Shown here in pieces: positions 13,063 through 39,698 of a stretch of DNA of 64,000 nucleotides. A program made the translations under genes and the position numbers. Where the stretch lies: contig FN649751.1 in assembly GCA_000310025.1 (NCBI GenBank), forward strand, positions 6,432,338-6,496,337, written 5' to 3'. Under the pieces are notes generated by a model. That model did no database searches and was not told the origin of the DNA. It was given only the letters and a program-made list of their open reading frames with translations. How positions within the stretch are numbered: position 1 is the stretch's first letter; each line of letters begins with the position of its first letter. Source of the stretch: Ectocarpus siliculosus (lineage: Eukaryota; Sar; Phaeophyceae; Ectocarpales; Ectocarpaceae).

Positions 13063-13773
13063 GGGGGACGCCGTCGTTTTCGGCAGCATTGCTATACGGG
13101 CTGCCGGGAAACTTGCTTTTGACAAATTAAGCATGGGTTGGTTCCTCGTGTTTTTCCGGGGGCGAACAAAAGCAACGGCACACGCCTTCTTGCCTCCGAG
13201 AATAGTGCCGGACGATAAAGTCGTAGGTATTTTCTATCCAGGACATTATTTCAGGCCCGCGTATGTATTCTGCGTCGGGTGTGTACAATCGTGTGCAGTC
13301 CTAGCCGACGCTTTCAGAAAGTAAGAAACTATGCACTACAAAACTGAAAAGTTGCGTCGTCGTAATTCGTTGACGCATACACCCCACACCCTTCCTGGCC
13401 TTCTATTGTTATACTTAGTACACCTTCCTTCCTGGCCTACAGTACAGAGCATCAACGCACTTTTTCGCCTCAATTCGCCAACCCCTACAGGCTGCGTTCT
13501 CCGAGTCGCTGTGTGCCGTACTGCCGAAAACAAACAGCAAACGAGTACTGTACGATCACGATCACGATCACGATCACGGCGACACCACCGAACACGGAGG
13601 GACGTCACCGTAAAAACCCTGTTGGCGTGGTTGGCGGCCAAGGAAGGTGTTGCCGCCAAAGTATTAGTTTCGCGTGGGCTCAGAGCGTACGCGCACGGCT
13701 TTCGGCACAAAGGCCCACTCCCTATTCAAGGCACGATATACTCTGACGTCAGGACGTGCCGTGCAATGCTATG
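13063..13773. other. Convergent spacer between two genes
   Basis: The 3' flank of the plus-strand unknown gene meets that of the minus-strand cyclin gene. It holds a small CGATCA tandem near 13555-13580. No polyadenylation signal could be assigned with confidence, and no gene is seen. Confidence 0.5.
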
Positions 13774-16192
13774 CTATGCCTCGGTCTTGATCTTCTTGCT
13801 CTTGCGCCGTTCGCGGCCGCCTCCACCCTCAGCACGACCCCTCTTCTGCGACCACCAAGCATGCTTCTTGAGTTTCTTGTTGACCGCGATCAGTTTGTCC
13901 TTTTCCACTCGATACGGCTACCGTGTGACGTGTGACGCGGGAGGGCAGGGGGAATGGGTCGAAGGCGTTACGGTTAGGGGAATGCGCGGGTGTTGTGGGG
14001 GCGGACGTCGGGTAGGGAACCCGGCAAACTTGGGCTTGAGCATGTTCCGGGTCCACATCCCGATTCGTCAATGTTAGAATGATAGACCACATGCGATCTG
14101 GCCGATAGAGCAGTGAAGGCTTTTTGCTGTACAGGTTGTGGTTCTCTCGCTTCTCACCAGAATTTCGTCCAATTCTAGGGCCAACCGCTGGGCCTCTCTC
14201 AGCACGTCTTTCCAGCCCTCCCGATCACCGAATTCCTTGCCTAGCAGAGCGGGCAAGTCAAACGGAGGCGCTTCCATTCGACGTGCTGCATTCACATAGA
14301 AGAACGCCGGGGCGGGGGCGGGGGGTCGGTTCGTTGCAGGCAGTCTGTCGCTGGGCCGCATCAGGTCGGCATCTATACAGTATAACGCAAGAAACAACAC
14401 TACAAACCGGTGAGGTAGTGACCACATGTTATCGGCGAGCTGCTGTGGCGTCTTCCTTTCGTGGCATACTCGGCAGTCTAGTCATCATCACTCCCAATCG
14501 TTAGCTGGGCTAAGCCCAGAGGGAGGAAGAGAAAAAAACAAGCGAAATGTTGCGGTTCGTCGGTACAGCAGTTGAGGGCACGACGTCGTCGGTGTTGGTA
14601 CAACGAAACCAGGGTCGATGCAAATTCTAGCCTACCCCTACTGCTGCACGGTAAAAAAAAAGGCATGAACTCACATTCTCGGAGCAGCGCGGCCAAGGCT
14701 AACCGCGAGGGCGGGTGGAGAAACGGAAGGTCGGTCACCTTTCCAACGCGAAAAGCGACATATAGACATGGGGCCACGCGGACGAGATTTTGAAGGGGGA
14801 GAAGGGGCGTCGGGAAGGCAACACGAAAGGTCAAGATTGTATTTGCAAATTGTGCGAACGTTTCAAACACCGAAGGTTGCAGTCGAACACGCAAAGGGCA
14901 TGGTGTCGAATCGCTTCGCTCGCCCGCACAAGATGGCGAGTTGAAAACAAAAGTGCCTCTACTGCTGCGGTCCTCTCCATGCACTTGTATGCCATCCAAA
15001 AGGGTAGCGGTCGCACGCTACTACCCTACTAAAGAATACACGGAACTGCCAAACATGTCAGCGGCCCGGTCGGTGTCATCATGCCATGATGCGATGCTGA
15101 GGCGAATGCCTTTCGCTCGGCATCTGAAATCAAAACTCGCACCTATTTCATGGGCGTCCACTTTTGTGCGCTTCGCACCATCACTAACTAGTAACACGAC
15201 GTTCCAAGAACGACGTCAACGTGCACCAAAAAGTCTCTCGTATTACCACAGCGGTGGTTGTCGCCCATGTACTCGATGCTGGGTGCGCCATCTCATCTCA
15301 CCACAATGTCGTCGAGGGCAGCCCTAGCTCCATCGTGTAGCGCCATGATTCTCTCCGGCTGCGGCGGGATCCCTTCCGTTTTGGCTTTTAACCGGGCACC
15401 CTCGACCAGCGCCGGTAGAGCTCTGTAGGGGTGGAACACCGCCAGGTGAAAGCTCAGACCCTGGGAGAGTTTCGTTTCAGCAGGGGCACGAGAGCAAAAG
15501 CAGAAACATTAACATTGTGTTCGCTTTGGCTGTTTGGTGAGACACGACGTGAGACTAGCAACACGAAGGCGAGAGAGAGAGAGAGAAACCTACCGCAGCT
15601 CGTTGCAGGATGATCGCCAGCGAGAAGTTCAAAACGTGGCTTGGGAGCACTGGTGGTTGGTTTACCATCGACGTGCCCTATCCCCCATACATCTCCTGGT
15701 CGCAGCAGCCACTCTCGCTCCCACCCACCTGCAACAAGGTCAGTTCCTTTCCCAGGATCTGTAAGTCATCGAGCCCCGTCGCCTTCGCCAAAAGGTTCAC
15801 GTTGGTCATCTGCTCCTCAGTCTTGCTCGCCAGAAACACGCACGTCAAGCTGTATGATTCATGGGGAGTGGGGGCATCGGGGTTAGCGGAGGGAGCTTGT
15901 ACTTCAAGCGTAAGAAATTTGAAGGTGATCCCCGGAATCCAAAACCTAACATCTTGTTTCGATGTCACACAGCTTCGCAAACCAGTGCCGATTGAACTAC
16001 CCGTCGCATGCATAGAGCAAAACCACTACTTTACAGTAATTTGCAGCCATAATAACGTATCAGGACCGGGTGGGGTTCAAAGGGTGCGAAACTCGGCAAG
16101 AAAAATCAAGCGGGACGAACAGATAGATAGTACCTAACTTGCAGCACCACCAAGGGAGGACTGCTGGATCACACGTGCCTCTCCCTCTCTCT

Positions 16193-16248
<56 letters not shown>

Positions 16249-18974
16249 TTTGGTCTTTCTCTCTTTCTCTGTCTCAATTTACTTCAGAACTGCAATTTGT
16301 CTCACATCAAGATCTTCGGATCGTGTTCGAGGACGCTATTGGACAGGTAGAAGCGGTGAAAGTAAGCAATTGCGGTCGCCTGCGGACGGCAGTAGTCAGA
16401 GTACGACAGAGAGGGGAACAGAGAGCGAAGAAAATGGTGACGGTAGAGACGGGGGTCAGAAAGAGACTAAGGGGTGCTAAGGTGTGCCTCCATGACGGGT
16501 ACGCGATATTCATGTCCGACGGCGAACAACGAATCAATCACGAATGGCAAAGCCATCATGACCCATCTATTGTAACTTTCCTCTTTCGGAAACCCGCGAA
16601 CGGCGCTCACACTGGGGAAAAGTGCGACCGCGCCAAGGTTGCTGAAAACACTTTCATAAACGTGCGAAATCAGCCCTGTCTGCCACTGGCAGAGTAGATC
16701 GTGAACAGCTGTCGTCTAGAAAGTGAAGTTCGTCTCCCTCCGAATGGGTGAGGTTCGTACCTGGACCTTGTCAGATCTCCGTAGATCTTCATCTGCCGAG
16801 TCGCGGCCACACGTCTCTTGAATTTTCTTCGCGTAGTAATTCTTTACTAGGCACTCTTCCTCCACCTTTCCTCACCCCAAGCCCACAATCGTCAGAAAGG
16901 AAAGCACACGTTCAGGTTCGGTGCGAAAATAAGAAGCACAGCGACGGGGGTAGATTCGCACGAATGGACTTTATAGGGGGTACATCCGAGAAGCAGGGGG
17001 ATATAGGGGGCGACAAACTTTCTCCTTTTATCGGCGCGTCGGAATGACGAGACGGTTCCACTCCGTCACACAGGCCGGGGACCTTGAGGGTCGTTATTCG
17101 GGGGCGACTATTTTCTATTTTCTCCATGGATGCGAGCCAAAATAACGGACGTCGACAACGCTATCTACTTGCAAACGGCCAAGGCCAAAATTCTCAAGTC
17201 TCGCGCATCGGGTCCTCACCGTAAGGCAAGACTATATACTGATTTGTAAATCTTTCCCCAGAATCTCAACAAGTTTTTTGGGACTGTAAGACTATGTACG
17301 TGCGTCAGCGTCAATCGCCATGTCAAGCAGCAAGTACACACTTCAGCATTTTGTATCAACAGGTCCAGCTGCGACCAAAACATAAGCGGTGACAGCTGTT
17401 TCTGAAGTTAAATAGCAGTAGTTATGTCAGCACATGCAAACAGCTGAGCGCTTGCGTGGCAGCTGTCAGAGCGCTGTGAAGCGAGGTGATGCAGGGCAGC
17501 AATGCACACTGTGCAGATCCCCGAGCCTTATGTTCGGACGTTGGCACGCACATATATACAACGTGTGCCTTCGGCACACGCATACATATGCATAAGAGAT
17601 TTGGCTTTCCTCTGTTTGCTTTTTGCACATGTTCTTGCATCACCCCCTGCCGCGGTGCTATTTGAAACCCACTCCGAGGTAGGCTGTTTATTGCCCAAAA
17701 CGCGAGTAAAATAATAGGACTCGAACGTTTCCATGAGGACCAACGTTCATCCCTGAACTCTGGCACAGCTGCCACACGAAACACGGCAGGGGTTAGAGAG
17801 GTACATTACGACTGCACCCCTTTAGGTCGTAATTTATTCGTCCATCGACTGACGTGTGGGCGCACTTGCCTATGGCCGCGGGCTACGAAACAAAAGCACA
17901 TACTCGATGCATATGCCACCACATGTAAACGCGTCCGCTCGGCATACCGTGAGCAGTGGTTCCGCCGACGACGCAGTCGGCGCTGGTCTTTTCTTCCCGC
18001 TCCCACCCCCTTTCCCTTTCCCGCCACTGTCGCCCTCTCCGGTGTCCGTGGCTGGCACTCCTGCCGTCAGTATGTCAACATGTCAACGCCAACAGGCAAG
18101 TGAGTTCAGTTTACTCAGCACTTCCAAGCGGTAAGCTATGACGCGCCGCATTCGGGCGTCAAGCGGTCACACTCCAACATTGCAAATTAGGCATTCCAAG
18201 ACAAGCTGGCATACTTATGCGTACAATGGGGGGGGGGTCTTGAGATTGGATTCGATTGGAACAGCAGCGGATATGGACAGAAAAATAATGGAACCCGTTG
18301 TCGATGCCAAACCGGTATGTGTCTCAACTGTGCACGTGTCCGGTATCTAAAGAACACCAGTACAAATACTGTCGGACATACAGTTTATCGCCGAAACCGG
18401 GGGAGATCGGCACAGTGTACTGCCGCAGATGTATAGTATGATTTTGAAGTTCAAGCACCGCTGGTCCCCTGCGATCAATCTTCCATATATCACAGCTGAC
18501 CATATGCTACCACATTCGGCAGCATGCTTGACTGAGGGTGGTTGGTATGGCAATCAAACATCGCGGTGCTGTACATGTAAAACCATCGCGGTGCCGAAAC
18601 GGCGAAGCACTCGATGTGAGCACATACAAATACCCGGCGGGCAGAGCCTACGCAACATCGCTGTTGTAGACTGGTATCAGCAGGCTCACCAAAGAGAGTC
18701 AGCCTGCACACATTGCAAGCAAACCCGTAGACATAACACTTATTATAGTCCGTCTTTCTTACAGCGGTGATGTGCCCGCCACCTGGGTCAGATTCCTGTC
18801 AAAACAGTTTCGTCTGCACACATAGGCAAGCCGCGAACTAAGATCTTGAATTTTCCCATCAGGCACACCTCCCTCGCCCTTCACGTCCAGAGTTCCTTCC
18901 TCATTGTCCGTTGTAGCCCGCCCGCCACTCTTGTCGCCGGCGGTCGACCTAGTTACCGCGAAGCTTCGAGACCC
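13774..18974 (-). CDS. Cyclin H-like protein (CDK-activating kinase/TFIIH subunit)
   Basis: Minus-strand exons in coding order: 18783-18974 (probable), 16761-16865, 16306-16379, 15729-15849, 15302-15460, 14158-14372 and 13774-13899 (stop). Translations follow the cyclin H family: NYYAKKIQETC, then AIAYFHRFYLSNSVLEHDPK, then LTCVFLASKTEEQ, then SFHLAVFHPYRALPALVEG, then a second cyclin fold and a Lys/Arg-rich tail. In known systems cyclin H binds CDK7 and MAT1 to activate cell-cycle CDKs and to phosphorylate the RNA polymerase II tail within TFIIH. The first four junctions keep phase. The 15302 to 14372 junction is off by one base, so a small exon between them is probably missed, or a border is wrong. 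The last exon has a poor acceptor (AAAAG). The start codon was not found; an open frame with a possible hydrophobic N-terminus extends upstream to 19202. The assignment is firm for the central exons and tentative for the first. Confidence 0.72.
16174..16250. repeat. CT microsatellite in cyclin intron
   Basis: A near-pure CT run on the plus strand (GA on the coding strand of the cyclin gene), inside the intron between the exons at 16306-16379 and 15729-15849. Confidence 0.9.
17220..17700. repeat. Dispersed repeat, copy 2
   Basis: Matches 3880-5165 in block order, including AAGCGGTGACAGCTGTTTCT, GCAGCTGTCAGAGCG, a CACACTGTGCAGATCCCCGA block and GCATCACCCCCTGCCGCGGT. Divergence is roughly at the level of an old copy. 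It lies in the putative first intron of the cyclin gene. Confidence 0.65.
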
Positions 18975-20343
18975 CTGCAACGGACAAGTGAGAGGGTAGC
19001 TAACAGCGTGAGACAGCGAGGCAGACAAGTGTCGCAGACCGTATGTACTCGAAGCTAAAGTTCGTCTGTAAGATGAACCAGGGTTGTACCCTAATCGCCT
19101 TGGAGTATGAGATAGGGAGACAACAACAAACGCAGCAAATCGCAAGGCAAGTCCGATAACCATGGTATCATGGTGTGGTGTCGTACGGTGGAGTGCACGC
19201 ACTTGGCTCTATCTTGGCTATGTGTTACCCCTACACACGTTCTCTTTGCTTCCATGAACGCGTACAACAGCGTTTTGTGGATGTGATTGGATGCTATCTA
19301 TAGTACACCGCCCGCAAATCGTTTCTGCCGCCGGTCCTGCCGTGTAACCAGCTGCCATATGCAGTCATTGTGTTTGGGTCGGCCCAGATCAGACGAACTG
19401 CCTTCACAGTATTCCCTCACCTCTGGAGGAGTTCCAGCAGCGCAGGCCTCCGCTGCAAGCTTTGCAGTCTCCTCTTGGACTTCTCCTGGTTCATGTTCGT
19501 GTTCAATTGTGCGCCGCCGGATCATGTTGCAGTAGAGGGCAAAGGGCATCGTCTCCATGATTGTTCTCTGCCGTAAGTTGCTACTGCGGTGTACTTCTCT
19601 CTCTGTTTCTGGTGTACCGTTTGTTTCTGCTGCCGAAAGCACCTCTGTGATCTCACATACTGCTGCTGTACAGCATGCATAATGCTATAGACTAATGCTA
19701 TAGAGGCACACAAAAGATTTTTGAATGCACCTCCGAGTGTTGCAAATTTTAGGAGTGAGCAGGATCCCGACATCCCGACATTACACCGCAGGCGGTCAGA
19801 TTTCGAACGTTCGGTGTGGCCGGCATGTTACTTGACATGTTACAATTGTACAGCAGTAGTGTACGTTGGTCCCAGCTTCAGATGCACGAATACGTTAAGT
19901 CACTGGCACAGAGATGGTGCTGCTGTAGCACTGCTGCACCTGCTACAATTGAGACTTGCAGAGTGGCTGGTGGAACAAAGCAAGTCAGTGAGGGTAACTT
20001 ACGCCTTGCACTACAACGGACTCACGAAGTGTTCCCTTGGTGAAAAGCCAGTGCCTTCGGTGTGTAGAAGAATTGAATTCCATGGTCAGCTGAAGGGGCT
20101 ACTGCACGTGCCGCCTACCCAAACCAGCACGCCAGCGAGACTAGGATGCACTGCTCAGTGGTGCTGTGTTTGTGCAGGTTGGCGTGGGGGTCTCCGTGGA
20201 TTGAAAATCACCATTTCGAGGTACCTCCTCCAAACACGAAGCTCCCCTTGAAAACAAATGTGGCAGTTGGGCATTGTTTGCTGCATCCATTGTCCTTCGA
20301 GGCGTGGTGCAAGGATAAGATAAGATTCGAGTGAACCACGACC
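18975..20343. other. Spacer between divergent cyclin and kinesin genes
   Basis: Contains the upstream regions of both genes. A minus-strand frame (18759-19202) would add a hydrophobic N-terminus to the first proposed cyclin exon, but this is not typical of cyclin H. One TACAGCAGTA decamer lies at 19849-19858. No TATA box or other core promoter element was identified with confidence. Confidence 0.4.
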
Positions 20344-34726
<14,383 letters not shown>

Positions 34727-37000
34727 AAGAGTCGATGCTGAGCTGCGTGGGATCGGATTGGCGTGTCTGTGTGATAGCGGAATATTGGAGTTGGCCCAGG
34801 GAGAGGGTGTGGAAATCTAACGTTGCGTGCGTTCATCGTGCTATCTCCCTGGTGGACCAAGGCCTGGTTTGAAGTTGGATTGGGTGTTTTTGTTTTTTGG
34901 GATGGCAGGAGGGCAACTCGACTGGATCGCACAAGAGATGAGAGGGGAGTACACCTTGCTTGTAAGGAAGAAATATTCCTATCTCTGTCGTATTTCACAT
35001 TTCACACAGGGGGAAGAGGGGGCAGGGGGGGGGCGACCGTAGATACGTGGGACCAAGTCTGCCGGGTTTTTATGTTTCCATTTCGCTGCAAACATCGTCG
35101 GCATGCCTGTACAGGCACCGAACACCTCATGCCGGTATGAATACGCGTGGCAGTGGGGACAGCGACCTAGAGCCTTCCCAATGAACGCTTTCCAAGCACC
35201 CAGCTATAGTACCTCTGTATGGTATTTGGGGTAGTACCCTTGGGTCGTGCTGTGGGTGCCAGGCATACATACGGTGGAGCCTAAAATTCCGAACTGTAGC
35301 ATGTTTACGCGCTGTTCTTTATCTCCAGTTCATTGTTGCGTATTACAGGCTACCAGTAGATACAAGTCTCAGTGTGTGTGTGTGCAGGGACTTCGCGGAG
35401 GGACATGGAATGCCATGCCATGCTATGCCAGGACGGGAAGAAGAACGTAAAAAACGTGATTGATACAGAGGTCGCCGTAATTGTCGTGGAAAAGTTGTAA
35501 AGGATGAAGGATCGACTGTGGCCGAAGAGGCCGAAGCTTGGTTTGAATTGCTGCACGACTTGTGTTGTGAAATACTGGTGCTTACAAAGGGCACTACTGT
35601 AGTTCCGATCCAGCAACAAGTAGCGTGTAAGTCGCGGAAGATCAATAATAGTTCGCGTAGGGTGTTTGGTTGCGTCGTACATACGTCCTCGCTCGGCGCG
35701 GGCCTGACTACAGTAGAACGCTAGTTGGTTTTTTGTTTGTCTTCTCTCCTGATGATGGAGATTTCAGATGCAGACGAGACCGCTGCTGTCAAATATTTTT
35801 GAAGCATTTTACAAGGTGCGAGGGGTTCGTTCCCATCAACCGGGACTTCTACAATCGTCCAAATTACATGAAGAGATTGACTCAAATTGTGTCAGGAGGG
35901 CTCACGATGAAATGTATCCCTCAAGTTTATGGCAGCAGGCGTCAGTCGGAACAGTCTCACATCTTTGTACGCAATCATCAGTACCTTACTTAGCAAAGAA
36001 TACATATATATCTATATACAGTACGACGTGAAATAGGGACAAACGCAGCGATATCCTCTTTGGTTCGACATATTTTGACCATTTATGCACACCTTGGTCG
36101 ACTTCGGGAATTTCGGGCAGGGGGGGGGGATGAGAATCGAGGTTTGAGGCATGAGTGCCAGCGGCGTTTGTTTGCTTTGTTGCTGTGTTGCAGTCAAGGT
36201 ACATACATGTAACTGTGGGACACAGACGGTACGGTAGTGTCTGTGGTGTAGGGTAGCTCATGGATGGTAGGTACGCGTGCTTGCTTGAGGCACGATGGAG
36301 TAAAATACTGTTTGCTACTTTAATCTATGCCGCGTTGAATGTTCGGGAGATACTCTTGTTAAGTTCTTGGAAAAAAGGTATATAGACTATCCCTGATTGA
36401 CGCCTGCTGCAGCTAGCTGCACGCCTTTGCTCTGTGTGCAACAATATTTCGCGAATCATCCCGAGAGCGAGCGCAAACAACGTACGTACGGCATCCTGGG
36501 CTCGCTTGAACAATCCGACAATCTCTGCACGCCAATGCTGCAGGGTTGCAATATATCAAGATTTTCGGATGCCCCTGGGCGCTCATTCTCAGAGTTCTTT
36601 TAAGCGGGGGTGTTTCCACATGATAATAGTAATCCTGATACATCGTTCAAAAATGATTAAAATGAATGTATACTTGACGGAGCACTGTTCCCCGGTACAG
36701 TGCCTTTCTTTCTGCTCCATTTCGACAATACCGTGTCTCGACTTCGCCGTGGCCAGTATTATTTTTCCCTCCAAGCTTCATACAAGGAGCAGTAACCCAG
36801 CATTCAATTCACTCCGGTCAAGGGAACCACAATAATAGTCATCCTGCACGAAGCAGTCTCAGATGACCAAGTCCGAAAAGTCGTACCACCAACCTACCTA
36901 CAGCAATCTGCAAATAAATGCACCTCTCGAGTAAAAAAGGCGCGAGGGTGAGGAAAATAGTTGACTCGTGTGCATTTGCAGCTCCTAAAGATGGCCAACC
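34727..37000. other. 3' flank of kinesin and spacer
   Basis: No convincing exon on either strand. Frames here are short with mixed composition. The stretch includes the kinesin 3' UTR, whose end could not be placed. Confidence 0.5.
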
Positions 37001-37017
37001 CTTACTGGAAGTCTTCT

Positions 37018-38119
37018 ACAAGCTGGTTCACGGAAATGAACCCAAATTTATTCAACCACAGCTGCCAGACGAAGTATGTACACAATATTGACACATGTTG
37101 TATCATAGTGACCCCCATGAGCAAGGGAACAAATCGTCGTGGCCGGAATTGCAATCAGAGCCAGCCGTGGCCACGATGCAATGGGCATAAATAAATGTGT
37201 CTCAGCCAATCAGAAGCTTTCAAAATTATATAAAACTACCAATGCGTGCAAAACCGCACTTCCCACCTCTTTCCACCGCAGTTCTCCACCAAAGCAATTA
37301 CCATGCTCTTGGGGACCCAAAGAAGGAAAAATTGAAAACGGTCGTTGTGGAAGCGAGTTACGCCCAAAATGGTGGTTCGACTGCCGCGATTTGGCGTCGT
37401 CAATTTTCCATAGATTGTACGTTCGGGAAATAACACACACAGAGAGTCTCGTGTTTGATTGCCTTGTATATATCGAAATGAATATTGAAAAGTCCTCAGA
37501 TTTTGATAGCATGGTGCAACAAAGTTCCGCAAACCGTAAAAAAAATTTGGTGATGTTTGCACTCCTGACCGGCGTATTGGGTCCCCCCGTACGGAACCCC
37601 CGAAAGCCGGTTGCAAATACATGAATTCCACTTTCTTTTTTCGTCCGCTCCGGGATAGTTAAATAACCCTTTTCCAGGAAGTTCTGTAGTAACACTTGTA
37701 AAACTGGCGCAGCACGGGGCTTTACTATGAAAAAGGGGCCACGGGGATCGGATTCTTCACTAATGTCAAGTACTTTGGGGAAAATCACGCTGAGCAAAAC
37801 AAAAGCTGAAAAATTCACGCCGTTTTGAGGAGTTAGACTTTCAAAACTTGCACACATGTACATTGGGTACGTACGAAACGCTGTGCGGTGAGGCCTTTTT
37901 CATTTTCTTCGATGGTCGCCGGTTATTCGGGGTCCCAGGAGCCGCACACGACCCCGAAATATCTAGGACCCCGGACATTCGGGGACACGGCAAAAAAAAA
38001 GGACCCTCCACATAGCGTTTCGTATTGACCCAAGGTACATGTGTGCAAAGTTCCAAGGTCAAACGGTGTGAACTTTTGCTGCTGAATCTTTTTGTATCCA
38101 TTTCCCTGAACCAGCTTGT
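37018..38119. mobile_element. Inverted-repeat element of about 1.1 kb
   Basis: The ends 37018-37038 and 38099-38119 are inverted copies of ACAAGCTGGTTCACGGAAAT with one mismatch in 21 bases. Within the right half, about 37828-37910 and 37995-38085 form a second, longer imperfect inverted repeat around CACACATGTAC and CGAAACGCT, with a GGGGTCC-rich centre. The left part is AT-rich compared with neighbours. A 217-codon minus-strand frame (37210-37863) crosses the element but matches nothing recognised. This looks like a foldback element or a MITE; no target-site duplication was seen. Confidence 0.55.
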
Positions 38120-39006
38120 AGGTGTCAACTTCGTTCCTTCTCTCTGATCTGAGACACATCTACTGCAGCTCGCATAACACTCTTCTTGGACTCACTCTGT
38201 CGTTCTCTCGTTCGGGGCGCCGTACTCCGTGGAACTTTTACATACTACCCGAAACCACCTCGTCCACGCGAAGTTATTCGGAGTTGCTTTCATTAACAAG
38301 TGCCAATGGGGTTTGTCTACTCCTTCCACAGAAACCTGTCCTTTCCGCTCATCATTCCGCTGTCCTCACTCAGTAGCTAGGCCAAATACTTGACGGCTAC
38401 AACGCACGTACACTCACAAAATAATTTCCCTTGGCCGGTGCTAGAATGCTACCACTTTTGCCACAACCTGGTACAAACTAATCAACGCTGTTGCTGGGTA
38501 CTCGGCAGAGTAACACTGATATACGGGGGCATCCGGGGGTAGTACGTGGGTGTTTCATGGATATGGTGAACATGGTGCGCGGGGTTCTTCTTGCCTCGTC
38601 CATGTCTCTCACGCGTTAAACTATTTGACGAGTGACAAACGTAGTTGACACGAAAAGAGCCTCGCGCAACGTGTTCGCCATTCCCATTTAACACCCACGT
38701 AGCCCCCAGCGGCCCCGTATATCACACAGTCCCCCCCCCCCCCATTCGGTTCAACACACGATCTACGAAGAAACCGTACTCGCAAATCGCCACGTCGAGC
38801 AAACGGCAAGAAATCAAACTCCAATGCAGGGTGCACTCCAAATGCAACACATGCAATTGTTTTTTTGTTTTGTTTTAAACCAGTTTCTCATACGACTATA
38901 CTACCCAGTGGACAGTATGCCCCCAGGTTGTGTCTTCTTCACAAGAGAAAACATCTCAAACATAAAAAAAAACAAAAGTCGGTGACCATAATGGTCGAAC
39001 CGCGGA
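38120..39006. other. Spacer, no gene recognised
   Basis: No supported exon. A C run at about 38731-38743 is the only notable low-complexity tract. Confidence 0.5.
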
Positions 39007-39698
39007 CTACAGTACGTCGTCGCCACCCTCGCCACCGCTGTCCCAAGGGGAGTCCAGCGAATTGTAGCCGGTAGAGGACTCAGACCCAGACAGCAAGCGG
39101 CCCTCCGTCAGTGTCGGCTCCCGGGCCTCCCCTGATGCAGTACGTGCCCGGTTGAAGTAATGCCACGGTATGCATAGGTAGGGAGGAGGCGGAGCATGTT
39201 GTAGAGAACATTTGGCGCAATTCTTCTCGTATTCTGGGTTGAATTCTGAAAAATCTGTCCTCTCTACTACGTAGACAGACTCTTTCGTGGAAGAATATAC
39301 TGTCATTTACACTTACAAGAAACAATGATTGCAGTCAGTGGTGAGGAGAGAAATACTATGCCTATGCATACGCATGTGCGGCAATGCCCAAGAGGAGACG
39401 GACAGCGCTTCACATATTTTTACTGCATTATGTTTTGCCAGTTTTTTGGCACGATTCTTGCTTTCTTTGTGGTCTCAACATGCTCCGTTCGATTCTCACC
39501 CTGGCGCCGGCACCTCGCGCAACACAAGCGGTAAATCATGTACGCGATTCGAGGCATGGTCATGACCACATCGATGTCGGTGTTCAAGACCCAGCGGAGG
39601 ATCCGCTCCAGGATGCCGACCGCCCGGTTCGTGGTGCCAACCATGGGCTGCTGCTGCTCCTCCTCCTTCTCCTGCTCCTCCTCGTCGTTGTCGACTGC
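39007..39698 (-). CDS. 3' end of an unknown minus-strand gene
   Basis: Two exons are proposed: 39500-39698 (acceptor GCAACAG, donor GTGAGA) and 39007-39131 (acceptor GCATCAG, TAG stop). They join in phase. The first encodes an acidic Glu/Gln-rich run followed by TTNRAVGILERILRWVL and a hydrophobic, Cys/Arg-containing MIYRLCCARCRRQ. The second gives a Ser/Gly/Asp-rich tail ending GGEGGDDVL. Extending the last exon upstream to about 39289 would also keep phase, but that stretch looks like a pyrimidine-rich intron. No family was recognised and upstream exons between 39700 and 41400 were not found with confidence. It could instead be an extra 3' exon set of an alternative SBDS transcript. Confidence 0.4.

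Noticed and set aside
13331-14077. Plus-strand frame of 248 codons
   Set aside because: It overlaps the last exon and 3' flank of the minus-strand cyclin gene, has mixed composition and no recognisable domain.
37210-37863. Minus-strand frame of 217 codons
   Set aside because: Lies across an inverted-repeat element, shows no domain and no splice context; openness fits low GC and chance.
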